Assembly: GCF_004331645.1 (NCBI RefSeq)
Contig: NZ_SJSK01000004.1
Location: forward strand, 310,001 to 374,000
Direction of reading: 5' to 3'
DNA: 64,000 bases
From: Pedobacter frigiditerrae
Lineage (GTDB): Bacteria; Bacteroidota; Bacteroidia; Sphingobacteriales; Sphingobacteriaceae
Shown here: one piece after another, positions 33,992-42,771 of the stretch
Numbering within the stretch: position 1 is the stretch's first letter
Layout: each line of letters starts with the position of its first letter
Notes under the pieces: model-generated
Told to the model about the DNA's origin: nothing
Database searches by the model: none
The model's input: only the letters and a program-made list of their open reading frames with translations
Program-made: the position numbers and the translations under genes

Positions 33992-34601
33992 TGGTTCGAC
34001 TTGTTATTCCTGTGTTTCTTATACAGCCTTAACCATTCTAATCTTCTCAAACCAGCCATAAAGCTTTTTTTTCACAGCGAATTTGAGCGGAGCAATGCCT
34101 ACCAAGACGCAGCATACCGACATTAGCTTGAAAAACCGTCCCGCTATCCTTATAAGTTAACCTCTTCCCCTGATCATACGTTTGCTATGCGGTGATAGCC
34201 CAAAATGCTTTCAAGACTGTAGCTCCTGCGCTATTAAAACTACATAGCTTAAGGAAGGGTTATTACCTGGATAGTAACAAGATATATTCAGTTCCTACAC
34301 TTAGTTTTATTTAATTTGAATATTAGACGTAGTTCAGTCGAATACATTTGTCATAACTACGTCTTAACTTCGACCAAACTACGTCTAAAATACGACTAAA
34401 CTATAAAGGCTTTACGATACAGTTATGATTTTATTAAGAATACACTTCCATGAAAAGTCAAAACATAATGGATATGGTGTGAATTGCAGAGTTGTTGATT
34501 AATTATTAAATACCGCTATGTATAAAAGAGAAGTTTGGTGTCTTGTATAAAATTCTTCCTTTTAAATTACCAACACCTTTTCATAACAGCGCATAATTTC
34601 T
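33992..34601. other. 610-base intergenic region with short repeats
   Basis: No large gene. It contains TAGACGTAGTT (34324-34334) and two inverted copies, AACTACGTCT (34355-34364) and AAACTACGTCTA (34377-34388), spaced about 22 bases, and a possible small minus-strand ORF at 34019-34123. The -7 box of the helicase gene closes it. Confidence 0.5.
34019..34123 (-). CDS. possible 34-residue hydrophobic/basic small protein
   Basis: From a minus-strand ATG at 34123, 34 codons run to TAA at 34019. A hydrophobic start (MSVCCVLVGIAPLKF) is followed by a basic helix ending KKKLYGWFEKIRMVKAV. Composition is protein-like but the ORF is short, with no supporting signal; it may be chance or a remnant. Confidence 0.25.
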   Translation of the reverse strand: MSVCCVLVGIAPLKFAVKKKLYGWFEKIRMVKAV

Positions 34602-34609
34602 TATTTTTG
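34602..34609 (+). promoter_or_regulatory. -7 box (TATTTTTG) of the helicase gene
   Basis: TATTTTTG, preceded with a 20-base spacer by TTTT (34578-34581) as a weak -33. It lies 23 bases before the TTG start at 34633 and leaves no room for an ATG start. Confidence 0.6.
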
Positions 34610-34632
34610 AAGTTCAAAAAGAAGGAACGGAT

Positions 34633-36918
34633 TTGGATTATTTAGCAGGATTAAACCCACAACAGAGAGCAGCAGTAGAAAATACCCAAGGACCAGTAAT
34701 GATTGTTGCAGGTGCGGGTTCGGGCAAAACGAGGGTTATCACTTACAGAGTTGCACATTTAATAGAAAAAGGTGTTGATGCCTTTAATATTTTGGTATTA
34801 ACCTTTACCAATAAAGCCAGTAAAGATATGCGTGAGCGTATTGCAAAAGTGATTGGTAATGAGGCTAAAAACATTTGGATGGGAACCTTTCACTCTGTTT
34901 TCGCTAAAATTCTACGTGTTGAAGCTGAAAAAATTGGTTATCCATCTAACTTTACTATTTACGATACGGATGATAGCAAAAGTTTAATTCGCACTATTTT
35001 AAGGGAAATGCAGCTAGACGATAAATTATATGCTGCAAACGTAGTTTACAACCGCATCTCATCTGCTAAGAATAATTTAATTTCTGCAACTGAATATTTA
35101 GAAAACGACCAACTTCAGGCCGAGGATGCTGGCAATAAACGTCCGCTTTTAGGATTGATTTACGACACTTATGCTAAACGTTGCTACAAAGCTGGCGCAA
35201 TGGATTTTGACGATTTGTTGTTTAAGACCAATGTTTTATTAAAAAATCATCCAGACGTTTTAAATAAATACCAACATAAGTTTAAGTATTTAATGGTTGA
35301 TGAGTACCAGGATACTAACTTTTCTCAATATACCATTGTTAAAAAACTAGCCGCTGCTAACCAAAATATTTGTGTGGTTGGTGATGATGCACAAAGTATT
35401 TATGCTTTCCGTGGTGCAAACATTCAAAACATTTTAAACTTCGAACGCGATTACCCTGATTTAAAGGTTTATAAGTTAGAACAGAATTATCGTTCTACAC
35501 AAAACATAGTTGAAGTTGCCAATAGCATTATTGCTAACAACAAAAATCAGTTAGAGAAAAACGTATTTTCAGACAACGAAAAAGGTGATAGAATTAAGGT
35601 TTCGAGAGCTTTTTCTGATAATGAAGAAGGAAAATTAGTTGCAGAAGCGATAGTACAAGACAGGTTAAATGCGGGCATAAGCTATAAGGATTTCGCGATT
35701 TTATACCGTACCAATGCTCAAAGTAGATCAATGGAGGAAGCTTTGCGTAAATTAAATGTGCCTTATAAGATTTATGGAGGTTTATCTTTCTATCAACGTA
35801 AAGAGATTAAAGATCTAATTGCTTATTTCCGATTAACTTTTAATCCGGCAGATGAGGAAGCGATAAAACGTGTAATAAACTACCCTCGTCGTGGTTTAGG
35901 AGATACAACAGTAGAGAAAATATCAGCTGCTGCCGACCAACATGATATTACAATGTGGCAGGTCATCTGTAATCCGCAGCAATATATACAAGGTAGAATT
36001 GCGAATCAACTGAATGATTTTGCAGTAATGATTCAAAGTTTTGCAGCTGAATCTAAAAAGTTAAATGCCTACGATACCGCTTTATATATTGCACAACATT
36101 CTGGTATTTTAAAGGAACTGCATACTGATGATAGTGTTGAAGGACGTTCACGTTATGAAAACATACAGGAACTATTAAACGGTATTAAGGAATTTTCAGA
36201 CCGCGAAGATATTGAAGATCGAAGCTTAGCGATTTTTATGCAAGACATTGCTTTGCTAACTAACGATGATAATGATAAAAACAAAGACGCTGATACGGTT
36301 TCTTTGATGACCATTCACTCTGCCAAGGGTTTAGAGTTTAAGAATGTATTTATAGTTGGATTAGAAGAAAACCTCTTCCCTTCTCAAATGTCTTTAACAT
36401 CTAGGGTAGATTTAGAAGAAGAGCGCCGATTGTTTTATGTGGCCATAACTCGAGCAGAAAAGAAGTTAACTATTACTTACGCTACTTCTCGTTACCGTTG
36501 GGGAACTTTAACCTCTTGCGAACCAAGTCGTTTTATCAACGAGATTAATCCATCATATTTAGAATTAGAAGTTGTTAAACCTGCAAAAAGCAGTTTTGGT
36601 GAGAACAGTTTTGACAGTGAGCGTAAAACTTGGAGTCAACAACGTGAATTTACGCCTAAACCTTCAACTAGCACTACGGTTATTAGGCCAAAAACCACTT
36701 CTATTTTACCAAAAGCTCACATACCAACTGCTGGCTTTGCGCCAAACGCTGCAAATGAGTTTCAAAATGGAATGGATGTAGAACACGAGAAATTTGGTTT
36801 TGGTAAGATTGTAAACCTAGAAGGAATTTTGCCAGATGTAAAGGCAACAGTGTTTTTTCAAGGTTTGGGGAATAAACAGTTATTATTGAAGTTTGCTAAG
36901 TTGAGGATTGTTAAATAG
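34633..36918 (+). CDS. pcrA: UvrD/PcrA-type superfamily 1 DNA helicase
   Basis: 761 residues. Motif I GAGSGKTR, motif II VDEYQDTN, GDDAQSIYAFRGA (motif III), and VAITRAEKKL (motif VI) are all present. The C-terminal tail (HEKFGFGKIVNLEG) matches the PcrA/UvrD tudor-like domain that contacts RNA polymerase. It unwinds DNA 3'-5' in repair and replication restart. The start is TTG at 34633 (MDYLAGLNPQQ), preceded by AAGGAA, with no in-frame ATG before the first conserved residues. No operon partner. Confidence 0.95.
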   Translation: MDYLAGLNPQQRAAVENTQGPVMIVAGAGSGKTRVITYRVAHLIEKGVDAFNILVLTFTNKASKDMRERIAKVIGNEAKNIWMGTFHSVFAKILRVEAEKIGYPSNFTIYDTDDSKSLIRTILREMQLDDKLYAANVVYNRISSAKNNLISATEYLENDQLQAEDAGNKRPLLGLIYDTYAKRCYKAGAMDFDDLLFKTNVLLKNHPDVLNKYQHKFKYLMVDEYQDTNFSQYTIVKKLAAANQNICVVGDDAQSIYAFRGANIQNILNFERDYPDLKVYKLEQNYRSTQNIVEVANSIIANNKNQLEKNVFSDNEKGDRIKVSRAFSDNEEGKLVAEAIVQDRLNAGISYKDFAILYRTNAQSRSMEEALRKLNVPYKIYGGLSFYQRKEIKDLIAYFRLTFNPADEEAIKRVINYPRRGLGDTTVEKISAAADQHDITMWQVICNPQQYIQGRIANQLNDFAVMIQSFAAESKKLNAYDTALYIAQHSGILKELHTDDSVEGRSRYENIQELLNGIKEFSDREDIEDRSLAIFMQDIALLTNDDNDKNKDADTVSLMTIHSAKGLEFKNVFIVGLEENLFPSQMSLTSRVDLEEERRLFYVAITRAEKKLTITYATSRYRWGTLTSCEPSRFINEINPSYLELEVVKPAKSSFGENSFDSERKTWSQQREFTPKPSTSTTVIRPKTTSILPKAHIPTAGFAPNAANEFQNGMDVEHEKFGFGKIVNLEGILPDVKATVFFQGLGNKQLLLKFAKLRIVK

Positions 36919-36924
36919 TTTTTA

Positions 36925-37089
36925 ACCGCAAAGAAGCAAAGAGCGCAAAGATTTTTTAGTCATCGTCATGCTCAGCTGGACTGGGCATCTTAATGCTAAT
37001 GCAGGCAAAATCGACCGCAAAGAAACGAATAACGCAAAGATAGTTGTCGTCATGCTCAGCCTGACTGGGCATCTTAATGCTAATGCAGG
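36925..37089 (+). repeat. two tandem direct repeats of about 80 bp
   Basis: Copy 1 (36925-37005) and copy 2 (37014-37089) share ACCGCAAAGAA, AACGCAAAGA-like text, the GTCATGCTCAGC..GACTGGGCATCTTAATGC core and the end AATGCAGG. Copies differ by small indels. A reverse-complement relative of the ACCGCAAAGAACGCAAAG part occurs near 39621-39660. Confidence 0.8.
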
Positions 37090-37166
37090 AAAGTCAAAAC
37101 AAAACCTTTTAATCGCATTAAGATTCCCGTTTTCACGGGAATGACGAACTTTCTAAATAATTTATA

Positions 37167-37174
37167 TATCTTTG
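37167..37174 (+). promoter_or_regulatory. -7 box (TATCTTTG) of the DUF4290-murA operon
   Basis: TATCTTTG is a full TAnnTTTG match, giving a leader of about 140 bases before ATG 37322. The -33 region is not recognisable. Confidence 0.45.
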
Positions 37175-37321
37175 AGTTATTAAGGGCTTCAGCATTTCGA
37201 TGAATTCTTAACCAAAATTTCTCATTTTAAGTAATGGCTTGTTTCTCAAACATTTACTTTTTGTTTTGGTTATTTCATAATGTGCCCAACAATAACTAAT
37301 TTTCAATAATTAATTTATTCA

Positions 37322-37996
37322 ATGAATTTCGATTATAACACAACTCGTAGCGATTTGATTTTGGCCGAATATGGTCGTAATGTACAAAACATGGTAAAGT
37401 ACATTATCGATTTGCCAACTAAAGAAGAGCGCAATAAATATGCACAGGCAGTTATAGATTTGATGGGTTTTTTAAATCCACATTTGCGTGACGTTGCCGA
37501 TTTTAAACATAAACTTTGGGACCATTTACACATCATTTCAGATTATAAAATTGATGTAGATAGCCCTTATCCAAAGCCAACACCAGAAGAAGCTAGGTTT
37601 AAACCTGCACATATTGGTTATCCTCAACAGAAAATCAGGTATAAACACTATGGTAAAACTGTAGAAAAACTGATTGAAAAAACAATTGAGGAAGAAAATC
37701 CAGAGCGTAAAGCAGCTATGGTACAAGGAGTTGCTAACTTCATGAAAATGGCTTACGTACAATGGAATAAAGACAACGTTTCTGACGAAGTAATTTTTAA
37801 GAATTTACGTGAACTTTCTGGGGGTTTATTAGAACTTGACGAAAATGTAAACTTGCAAAAAGTAGAATTTAGACCCCAAGTAAATAGACCAAGCAATAAC
37901 AATCGTGGTCGCCAGAATAACAACAACAAAGGTCGCCAAAATAATAACGGTGGTAGACCGCAACAAAAAAACAATAATCCAAAACAAAGATATTAA
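37322..37996 (+). CDS. DUF4290 protein with low-complexity tail
   Basis: 224 residues. The first ~175 residues (DYNTTRSDLILAEYGRNVQNMV, EERNKYAQAVIDLMGFLNPHLRDV) belong to DUF4290, a Bacteroidota-specific helical family. The tail (about 185-224) is almost only Asn, Arg, Gln and Gly, a disordered segment likely to bind nucleic acid or partners. It immediately precedes murA, and the conserved pairing suggests a role connected with cell-wall synthesis, but that is inference. No signal peptide. Confidence 0.88.
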   Translation: MNFDYNTTRSDLILAEYGRNVQNMVKYIIDLPTKEERNKYAQAVIDLMGFLNPHLRDVADFKHKLWDHLHIISDYKIDVDSPYPKPTPEEARFKPAHIGYPQQKIRYKHYGKTVEKLIEKTIEEENPERKAAMVQGVANFMKMAYVQWNKDNVSDEVIFKNLRELSGGLLELDENVNLQKVEFRPQVNRPSNNNRGRQNNNNKGRQNNNGGRPQQKNNNPKQRY

Positions 37997-38057
37997 TCAA
38001 ATTAAACCGTTATTGCTAAGGATGAATAGTCCTTCAATAACGAAATATTTATAAAAT

Positions 38058-39383
38058 ATGAATGCATTCGAAATTATAGGTGGTAAAAAACTAAAGGGAG
38101 AAATTACTCCTCAAGGTGCAAAAAATGAAGCCTTACAGATTTTATCGGCTGTTTTATTAACCGATCAAAAAATTACCATCAGTAACATACCGGATATTAA
38201 AGATGTAAACAAACTGATTGAACTATTGGGAGATTTAGGTGTAATTGTTGAACGCATCAATAAAGACACTTATACTTTTGAGGCCAAAGACATCAATCTT
38301 GATTTTTTCGAATCTGATGTTTTTAAAGCAAAAGGTGGTGGTTTACGTGGCTCAATTATGATTGTTGGCCCTTTATTGGCTCGTTTTGGTAAGGCAGCAA
38401 TTCCTAAACCAGGTGGCGATAAAATTGGTCGTCGTCGTTTAGATACTCACTTTATTGGTTTCGAAAAACTAGGTGCAAAATTTGTTTACGATTCTAAAAA
38501 AGCCTTTTTTAATGTAGATGCTACCAATTTAAGAGGAGCTTACATTTTATTAGATGAAGCATCGGTAACTGGAACAGCAAACATTGTAATGGCTGCTGTC
38601 TTGGCAAAAGGTACAACCACAATTTACAATGCCGCTTGTGAACCTTATTTACAACAATTATGTAAAATGTTAAATAGAATGGGTGCTGATATTAAAGGTA
38701 TTGGCTCTAATTTGTTAACAATTGAGGGTGTTAAAAAACTAGGTGGCACTGAACATAGAATGCTACCTGATATGATTGAAATAGGTTCATTCATCGGCCT
38801 TGCTGCAATGACTGAATCTGAAATTACTATCAAAAATGTTTGTTACGATGAGTTAGGCGTAATACCAGAAGTTTTCAGGAAATTAGGTATAAAATTAGAG
38901 CGCAGAGGCGATGACATCTTTGTCCCTTCTCAAAAACATTATGAAATTGATACTTTCATCGATGGCTCTATCTTAACCATTGCAGATTCTCCATGGCCAG
39001 GTTTTACGCCAGATTTATTGAGCATTGTTTTGGTTGTGGCAACTCAAGCTAAAGGAAATGTACTTATCCATCAAAAAATGTTCGAAAGTCGTTTATTCTT
39101 TGTAGATAAACTGATTGACATGGGGGCACAAATCATTTTATGCGATCCGCACCGTGCAACTGTTAATGGTATCGACAAGAAATATCAGCTTCGTGGTATC
39201 AGCATGACTTCTCCTGATATTCGTGCAGGGGTTTCTTTATTAATCGCAGCTTTATCTGCAGAAGGAACCTCAACAATTTATAACATTGAACAAATTGAGC
39301 GTGGTTACCAAGATATAGATATCCGTTTACGTGCTTTAGGTGCACAAATTAAACGTGTAGAAGGTAGTGGACCAAGCCATTAA
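38058..39383 (+). CDS. murA: UDP-GlcNAc enolpyruvyl transferase MurA (Asp-type)
   Basis: 441 residues, the first committed enzyme of peptidoglycan synthesis: PEP + UDP-GlcNAc to enolpyruvyl-UDP-GlcNAc. It has the two inverse-alpha/beta EPT domains, with family signatures AKNEALQILSAVLL (20-33), TGTANIVMAAVLA and PDLLSIVLVVATQ. The catalytic loop reads PGGDKIGRRRLD: the usual Cys115 (Escherichia coli numbering, PGGC) is replaced by Asp at about residue 121. Co-transcribed with DUF4290 (61-base gap). A terminator follows. Confidence 0.95.
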   Translation: MNAFEIIGGKKLKGEITPQGAKNEALQILSAVLLTDQKITISNIPDIKDVNKLIELLGDLGVIVERINKDTYTFEAKDINLDFFESDVFKAKGGGLRGSIMIVGPLLARFGKAAIPKPGGDKIGRRRLDTHFIGFEKLGAKFVYDSKKAFFNVDATNLRGAYILLDEASVTGTANIVMAAVLAKGTTTIYNAACEPYLQQLCKMLNRMGADIKGIGSNLLTIEGVKKLGGTEHRMLPDMIEIGSFIGLAAMTESEITIKNVCYDELGVIPEVFRKLGIKLERRGDDIFVPSQKHYEIDTFIDGSILTIADSPWPGFTPDLLSIVLVVATQAKGNVLIHQKMFESRLFFVDKLIDMGAQIILCDPHRATVNGIDKKYQLRGISMTSPDIRAGVSLLIAALSAEGTSTIYNIEQIERGYQDIDIRLRALGAQIKRVEGSGPSH

Positions 39384-39417
39384 AAGCTAAAAGGTGAAAG
39401 CCTAAAGACTAAAGCCA

Positions 39418-39456
39418 AAAATCCAGCTTTGATTATTTCAGAGCTGGATTTTTTAT
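39418..39456 (+). terminator. Rho-independent terminator of murA
   Basis: AAAATCCAGCT (39419-39429) pairs with AGCTGGATTTT (39443-39453), followed by T residues. Confidence 0.92.
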
Positions 39457-39504
39457 TTGAAAGGCAATTGCAGTGGTTCTTATTTTAGTTCGGTACTGCC
39501 CTCG

Positions 39505-39658
39505 CTACAATTTTTTTTGTCCTTCGACTACGCTCAGGATGACAAAAAAGTATTTTCGCTATTCAGGTTTAGATACAACAGTTCTGTTTCCAAACAAAAT
39601 AACAAACTATCTAAAACTCGTTGTTCTCTGTGATTTCTTTGCGTTCTCTGTGGTTAAA
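39505..39658. repeat. dispersed repeat cluster between murA and the CBS gene
   Basis: GTCCTTCGACTACGCTCAGGATGACA (39520-39545) has complementary ends and is a well-known type of intergenic repeat. Nearer the CBS gene, TCTCTGTGATTTCTTTGCGTTCTCTGTGGTTAA is the reverse form of the ACCGCAAAGAACGCAAAG repeat family. No gene is seen. Confidence 0.6.
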
Positions 39659-41020
39659 TTAACCAGAAATAGCTTCAATAATATCGTACTGCGTTATAAT
39701 CTCTATTTTTCCTTGTTCGTCTTCTACCAAGACAGCACTGTTGTCTTTATTAATCATCGACGAAATTTTGTCGATTGAAGTATTCAAATCAACAAATGGT
39801 AAAGAAGCCGTCATGATATCTTTAACTGGACTCGATTTTAAAGAAGGATTTTCTAACAACGAATCTAATACATTACTTTCAGTAACTTTTCCAATAACCA
39901 TTCCTTGTTGCGTAACTGGCAATTGAGAAATACTTAATGTTTTCATGATATTAATAGCTTCAACAATTGTCTTTTCGCAATCTAAGGTAACTACCTCTTG
40001 ATTAGAACGTTTAGCTAAAATAGAACGAGCTGTTAACTTTTCATCTTTTAAGAAACCACGCTCACGTAACCAATCTTCGTTATACATTTTACCCATGTAT
40101 CTGCTACCATGATCATGGAAAATAACCACAACTACATCTTCTGGCTTTAATTTATCTTTTAACTGTAGTAAACCTGCAATGGCAGAACCAGCAGAGTTAC
40201 CTGCAAAAATTCCTTCTTTACGAGCAATTTCACGAGTCATTAACGCAGCATCTTTATCGGTTACTTTTTCAAACAAATCGATGATGTCAAAATTTACGTT
40301 TTGAGGTAAAAAATCTTCACCAATACCTTCGGTTATATAAGGGTAAATTTCATCTTTATCTAAAATTCCCGTTTCCTTATACTTTTTAAAAACGGAACCG
40401 TAGGTATCAATTCCCCAAACTTTAATGTTAGGGTTTTGCTCTTTTAAATATTTGCCTGTACCAGAAATTGTACCTCCAGTGCCTACACCTACTACTAAAT
40501 GCGTTATTTTACCCTCAGTTTGTTTCCAGATTTCTGGCCCCGTTTGTTCATAATGGGCTTGAGTATTAGCCAAATTATCGTACTGATTCGGTTTCCATGA
40601 ATTAGGCACTTCTCTCTCTAAACGAGATGAAACAGAGTAATAAGAACGTGGATCTTCTGGGTCTACATTTGTTGGACAAACTATAACTTCAGCACCAAAA
40701 GCACGTAAAGCATCTACTTTCTCTTTAGATTGTTTATCTGTTGTGGTAAAAATACATTTGTAACCCTTAATAATGGCAGCCATGGCCAATCCCATTCCAG
40801 TATTACCAGATGTACCTTCAATGATAGTTCCTCCCGGCTTTAAAACACCTCTTTTCTCAGCATCTTCAATCATTTTAACCGCCATGCGGTCTTTAATTGA
40901 ATTACCTGGATTAGTAGTCTCAATTTTAGCTAAAACCGTAGCTGGAATCTCTTTAGTAATGTTGTTTAATTTCACCAAAGGCGTGTTGCCAATGGTTTCT
41001 AAAATATTGTTATACCACAT
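39659..41020 (-). CDS. cystathionine beta-synthase-like PLP enzyme with CBS domains
   Basis: 453 residues. The N-terminal fold-type II PLP domain contains the Schiff-base Lys at 43 (NSIKDR), the GTSGNTGMGLAMAA phosphate-side loop, and VVGVGTGGTISGTGKYL. The C-terminal ~130 residues are two CBS motifs (SILAKRSNQEVVTLDCEKT, and VKDIMTASLPFVDLNTSIDK). This is the domain order of cystathionine beta-synthase (or a cysteine synthase with regulatory CBS). It makes cystathionine from serine or cysteine and homocysteine. The -7 box lies so close upstream that the mRNA may be nearly leaderless. Confidence 0.92.
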   Translation of the reverse strand: MWYNNILETIGNTPLVKLNNITKEIPATVLAKIETTNPGNSIKDRMAVKMIEDAEKRGVLKPGGTIIEGTSGNTGMGLAMAAIIKGYKCIFTTTDKQSKEKVDALRAFGAEVIVCPTNVDPEDPRSYYSVSSRLEREVPNSWKPNQYDNLANTQAHYEQTGPEIWKQTEGKITHLVVGVGTGGTISGTGKYLKEQNPNIKVWGIDTYGSVFKKYKETGILDKDEIYPYITEGIGEDFLPQNVNFDIIDLFEKVTDKDAALMTREIARKEGIFAGNSAGSAIAGLLQLKDKLKPEDVVVVIFHDHGSRYMGKMYNEDWLRERGFLKDEKLTARSILAKRSNQEVVTLDCEKTIVEAINIMKTLSISQLPVTQQGMVIGKVTESNVLDSLLENPSLKSSPVKDIMTASLPFVDLNTSIDKISSMINKDNSAVLVEDEQGKIEIITQYDIIEAISG

Positions 41021-41024
41021 ATTG

Positions 41025-41032
41025 CAAAAGTA
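41025..41032 (-). promoter_or_regulatory. -7 box (TACTTTTG) of the CBS gene
   Basis: On the minus strand TACTTTTG ends 5 bases before ATG 41020, placing the predicted transcription start at or next to the start codon. Confidence 0.5.
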
Positions 41033-41152
41033 AGCAATGGCATTTAGTATTTTATCAACTAATAATTATTCGATAGAATATTTCGAATATTATAATTTAT
41101 AAAAATAATGTTCTTTAATCTATCAATTCTATATTCATTATATACTATAAAA

Positions 41153-42244
41153 TTAGGCAATTTTATACATCTTACCAGGAAGAGAAATGATTGCCCCCTG
41201 CATTTCTAGTGTTAATAATATAATAGCAAGTTTACTTTGAGCCATATTAACAGCTAAACTCAACTCATCTATACTTAAAGCATTCTCTTTTAATATCAGA
41301 TATATTCTTTCCTCATCCTTAGTTAAGTCTAAAGGCAGTTGTACTTGAATTTCAGTTTTTTTAGGCACTTCGTCATCCCAGCCCAAATAATAAATTAAAT
41401 CCATTGGGTTATTAATTAAAGCTGCCCTATTGGTCTTGATCAAGAAATTACAACCTTCAGAAAACTCATCATTTACGCGACCAGGAAAAGCATAAACATC
41501 TCTATTATATGAATTAGCCAATTCAGCAGTTATCAAAGCACCACCTTTTAATGAGGCCTCGACTACCACAGTAACATCGGCTATGCCTGCAATAATTCTA
41601 TTTCGCTTAGGAAAATTCTCTCTATCTGGGTTCGTACCTGGCAAAAATTCAGTCAATAATCCACCGTTGTGAACCATTTTTTGTGTTAACTCTTTATGTA
41701 CTGCCGGATAAATTCGATCCAAACCATGCCCCAAAACTCCCACGGTAGGAATTTCAAAAGCTAAACTTTCTTTATGTGCTGCCGAATCAATGCCATGCGC
41801 CAAGCCACTCATGATAATTACATCATAAGCCTTTAACACTTCAGCCAGTTGTTTACAAAGCAGTTTACCATAGGTAGTAGCATTTCTAGTACCCACTACA
41901 CTTACTATCCTTTTATGATTTAAATCGGCTGTTCCTTTATAATAAAGCAATAATGGAGCATCATAACAATTCCTTAGCCTTTTTGGATAGTTATCATCAG
42001 CATAAAACAAAACTTGAATGTCGTGCTTTTCAATAAACTCGATATGTTTTTCAGCTTTTTCAATCGCATCATTATGCAAAATAGCATTTACTCTGAACTC
42101 TCCTATCCCATCTAATTTTAGTATTTGTTCTTTAGTCGCGGTAAAAACTGCTTCGGCACTACCAAAGTGAATTAACAGGTTTTTGGCCACCATTGGACCA
42201 ACATTTTTTATCAAACTTAGGGCTATTTTGTGTACTAAACTCAT
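41153..42244 (-). CDS. dprA: DNA-processing protein DprA (Smf)
   Basis: 363 residues from ATG 42244 (MSLVHKIALSLIKNVGP); an upstream ATG would add a hydrophobic stretch of 21 residues out of keeping with the family. The SAM-like helical head is followed by the Rossmann-type DprA core (VSVVGTRNATTYG, MSGLAHGIDSAAH, GHGLDRIYPAVH, PKRNRIIAGI) and a C-terminal winged helix (about 305-363). DprA loads RecA on incoming single-stranded DNA, as in natural transformation. Divergent from the BlaI gene across 158 bases. Confidence 0.94.
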   Translation of the reverse strand: MSLVHKIALSLIKNVGPMVAKNLLIHFGSAEAVFTATKEQILKLDGIGEFRVNAILHNDAIEKAEKHIEFIEKHDIQVLFYADDNYPKRLRNCYDAPLLLYYKGTADLNHKRIVSVVGTRNATTYGKLLCKQLAEVLKAYDVIIMSGLAHGIDSAAHKESLAFEIPTVGVLGHGLDRIYPAVHKELTQKMVHNGGLLTEFLPGTNPDRENFPKRNRIIAGIADVTVVVEASLKGGALITAELANSYNRDVYAFPGRVNDEFSEGCNFLIKTNRAALINNPMDLIYYLGWDDEVPKKTEIQVQLPLDLTKDEERIYLILKENALSIDELSLAVNMAQSKLAIILLTLEMQGAIISLPGKMYKIA

Positions 42245-42331
42245 CAAATCTAAAGTAAACAAATAAATGAGTAGTAAAATAAATAATTTTAATACGCTGT
42301 AAATCAAATTATTAAAATAAAAAACACAAGC

Positions 42332-42377
42332 AAACTATAAAAATAGTTTGTTAACTATAAAAATAGTAGTAAATTTA
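42332..42377 (+). promoter_or_regulatory. operator-promoter region of the BlaI/M56 operon
   Basis: Two identical sites, ACTATAAAAATAGT (42334-42347 and 42354-42367), lie exactly 20 bases apart. The -33 element TTTG is at 42347-42350 and the -7 element TAAATTTA at 42370-42377, with a 19-base spacer. The operators cover the -33 box and spacer, as expected for a BlaI/MecI-type repressor that autoregulates its operon. Confidence 0.75.
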
Positions 42378-42402
42378 ATTTAACAATCAAGAAAATTATA
42401 TA

Positions 42403-42771
42403 ATGAGAGAGTTAACAAAAGCAGAAGAACAAGTCATGCTAATCCTTTGGGAAATGAAGGAAGGCTTGGTAAAAGATGTGATTGATAAAATGGAACCACC
42501 AAAGCCTGCTTATAATACGGTGTCTACTGTAGTTAGGGTTTTAGAGGGAAAAGGATTTTTAGACCACAAGGCAATTGGCAATACTCATATTTATTTCCCT
42601 TTAATATCTGAAGAGCAATACAAGCATTTTGCCTTTGACAAGGTGATGAACAATTATTTTGAAAATAACTATCAAAGCCTGGTATCCTTTTTAGTGAAAG
42701 AAAAAAATATGGATATGAACGAGCTTGATGAATTAATCGCTTTGGCAGAACAACTTAAAAATAAAAATTGA
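42403..42771 (+). CDS. BlaI/MecI/CopY-family transcriptional repressor
   Basis: 122 residues. A winged-helix DNA-binding domain (about 1-70: LTKAEEQVMLILWEM, NTVSTVVRVLEGKGFLDH) and a C-terminal dimerisation helix (about 80-122) match the family. BlaI-type repressors dimerise on palindromic operators and are inactivated by cleavage triggered by an M56 (BlaR1-like) sensor protease. Here the tandem operator lies 36 bases upstream, and a TlpA-like gene separates it from the M56 gene in the same operon. Confidence 0.95.
   Translation: MRELTKAEEQVMLILWEMKEGLVKDVIDKMEPPKPAYNTVSTVVRVLEGKGFLDHKAIGNTHIYFPLISEEQYKHFAFDKVMNNYFENNYQSLVSFLVKEKNMDMNELDELIALAEQLKNKN

Larger units (their letters stand above)
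36919..37321. other. 403-base intergenic region with repeats and a promoter
   Basis: It holds a pair of direct repeats (36925-37089), a TTCCCGTTTTCACGGGAATGACG hairpin near 37124-37145, a -7 box (37167-37174), and an AACCAAAA/TTTTGGTT inverted pair (37210-37271). I see no protein gene in it. Confidence 0.6.

Noticed and set aside
39473..39778. 101-codon plus-strand open frame
   Set aside because: It is a translation of dispersed repeats and antisense of the CBS gene end.
42332..42367. Interpreted as a transposon end
   Set aside because: The two sites are direct copies with a 20-base period over a promoter, which fits an operator better; no transposase is near.
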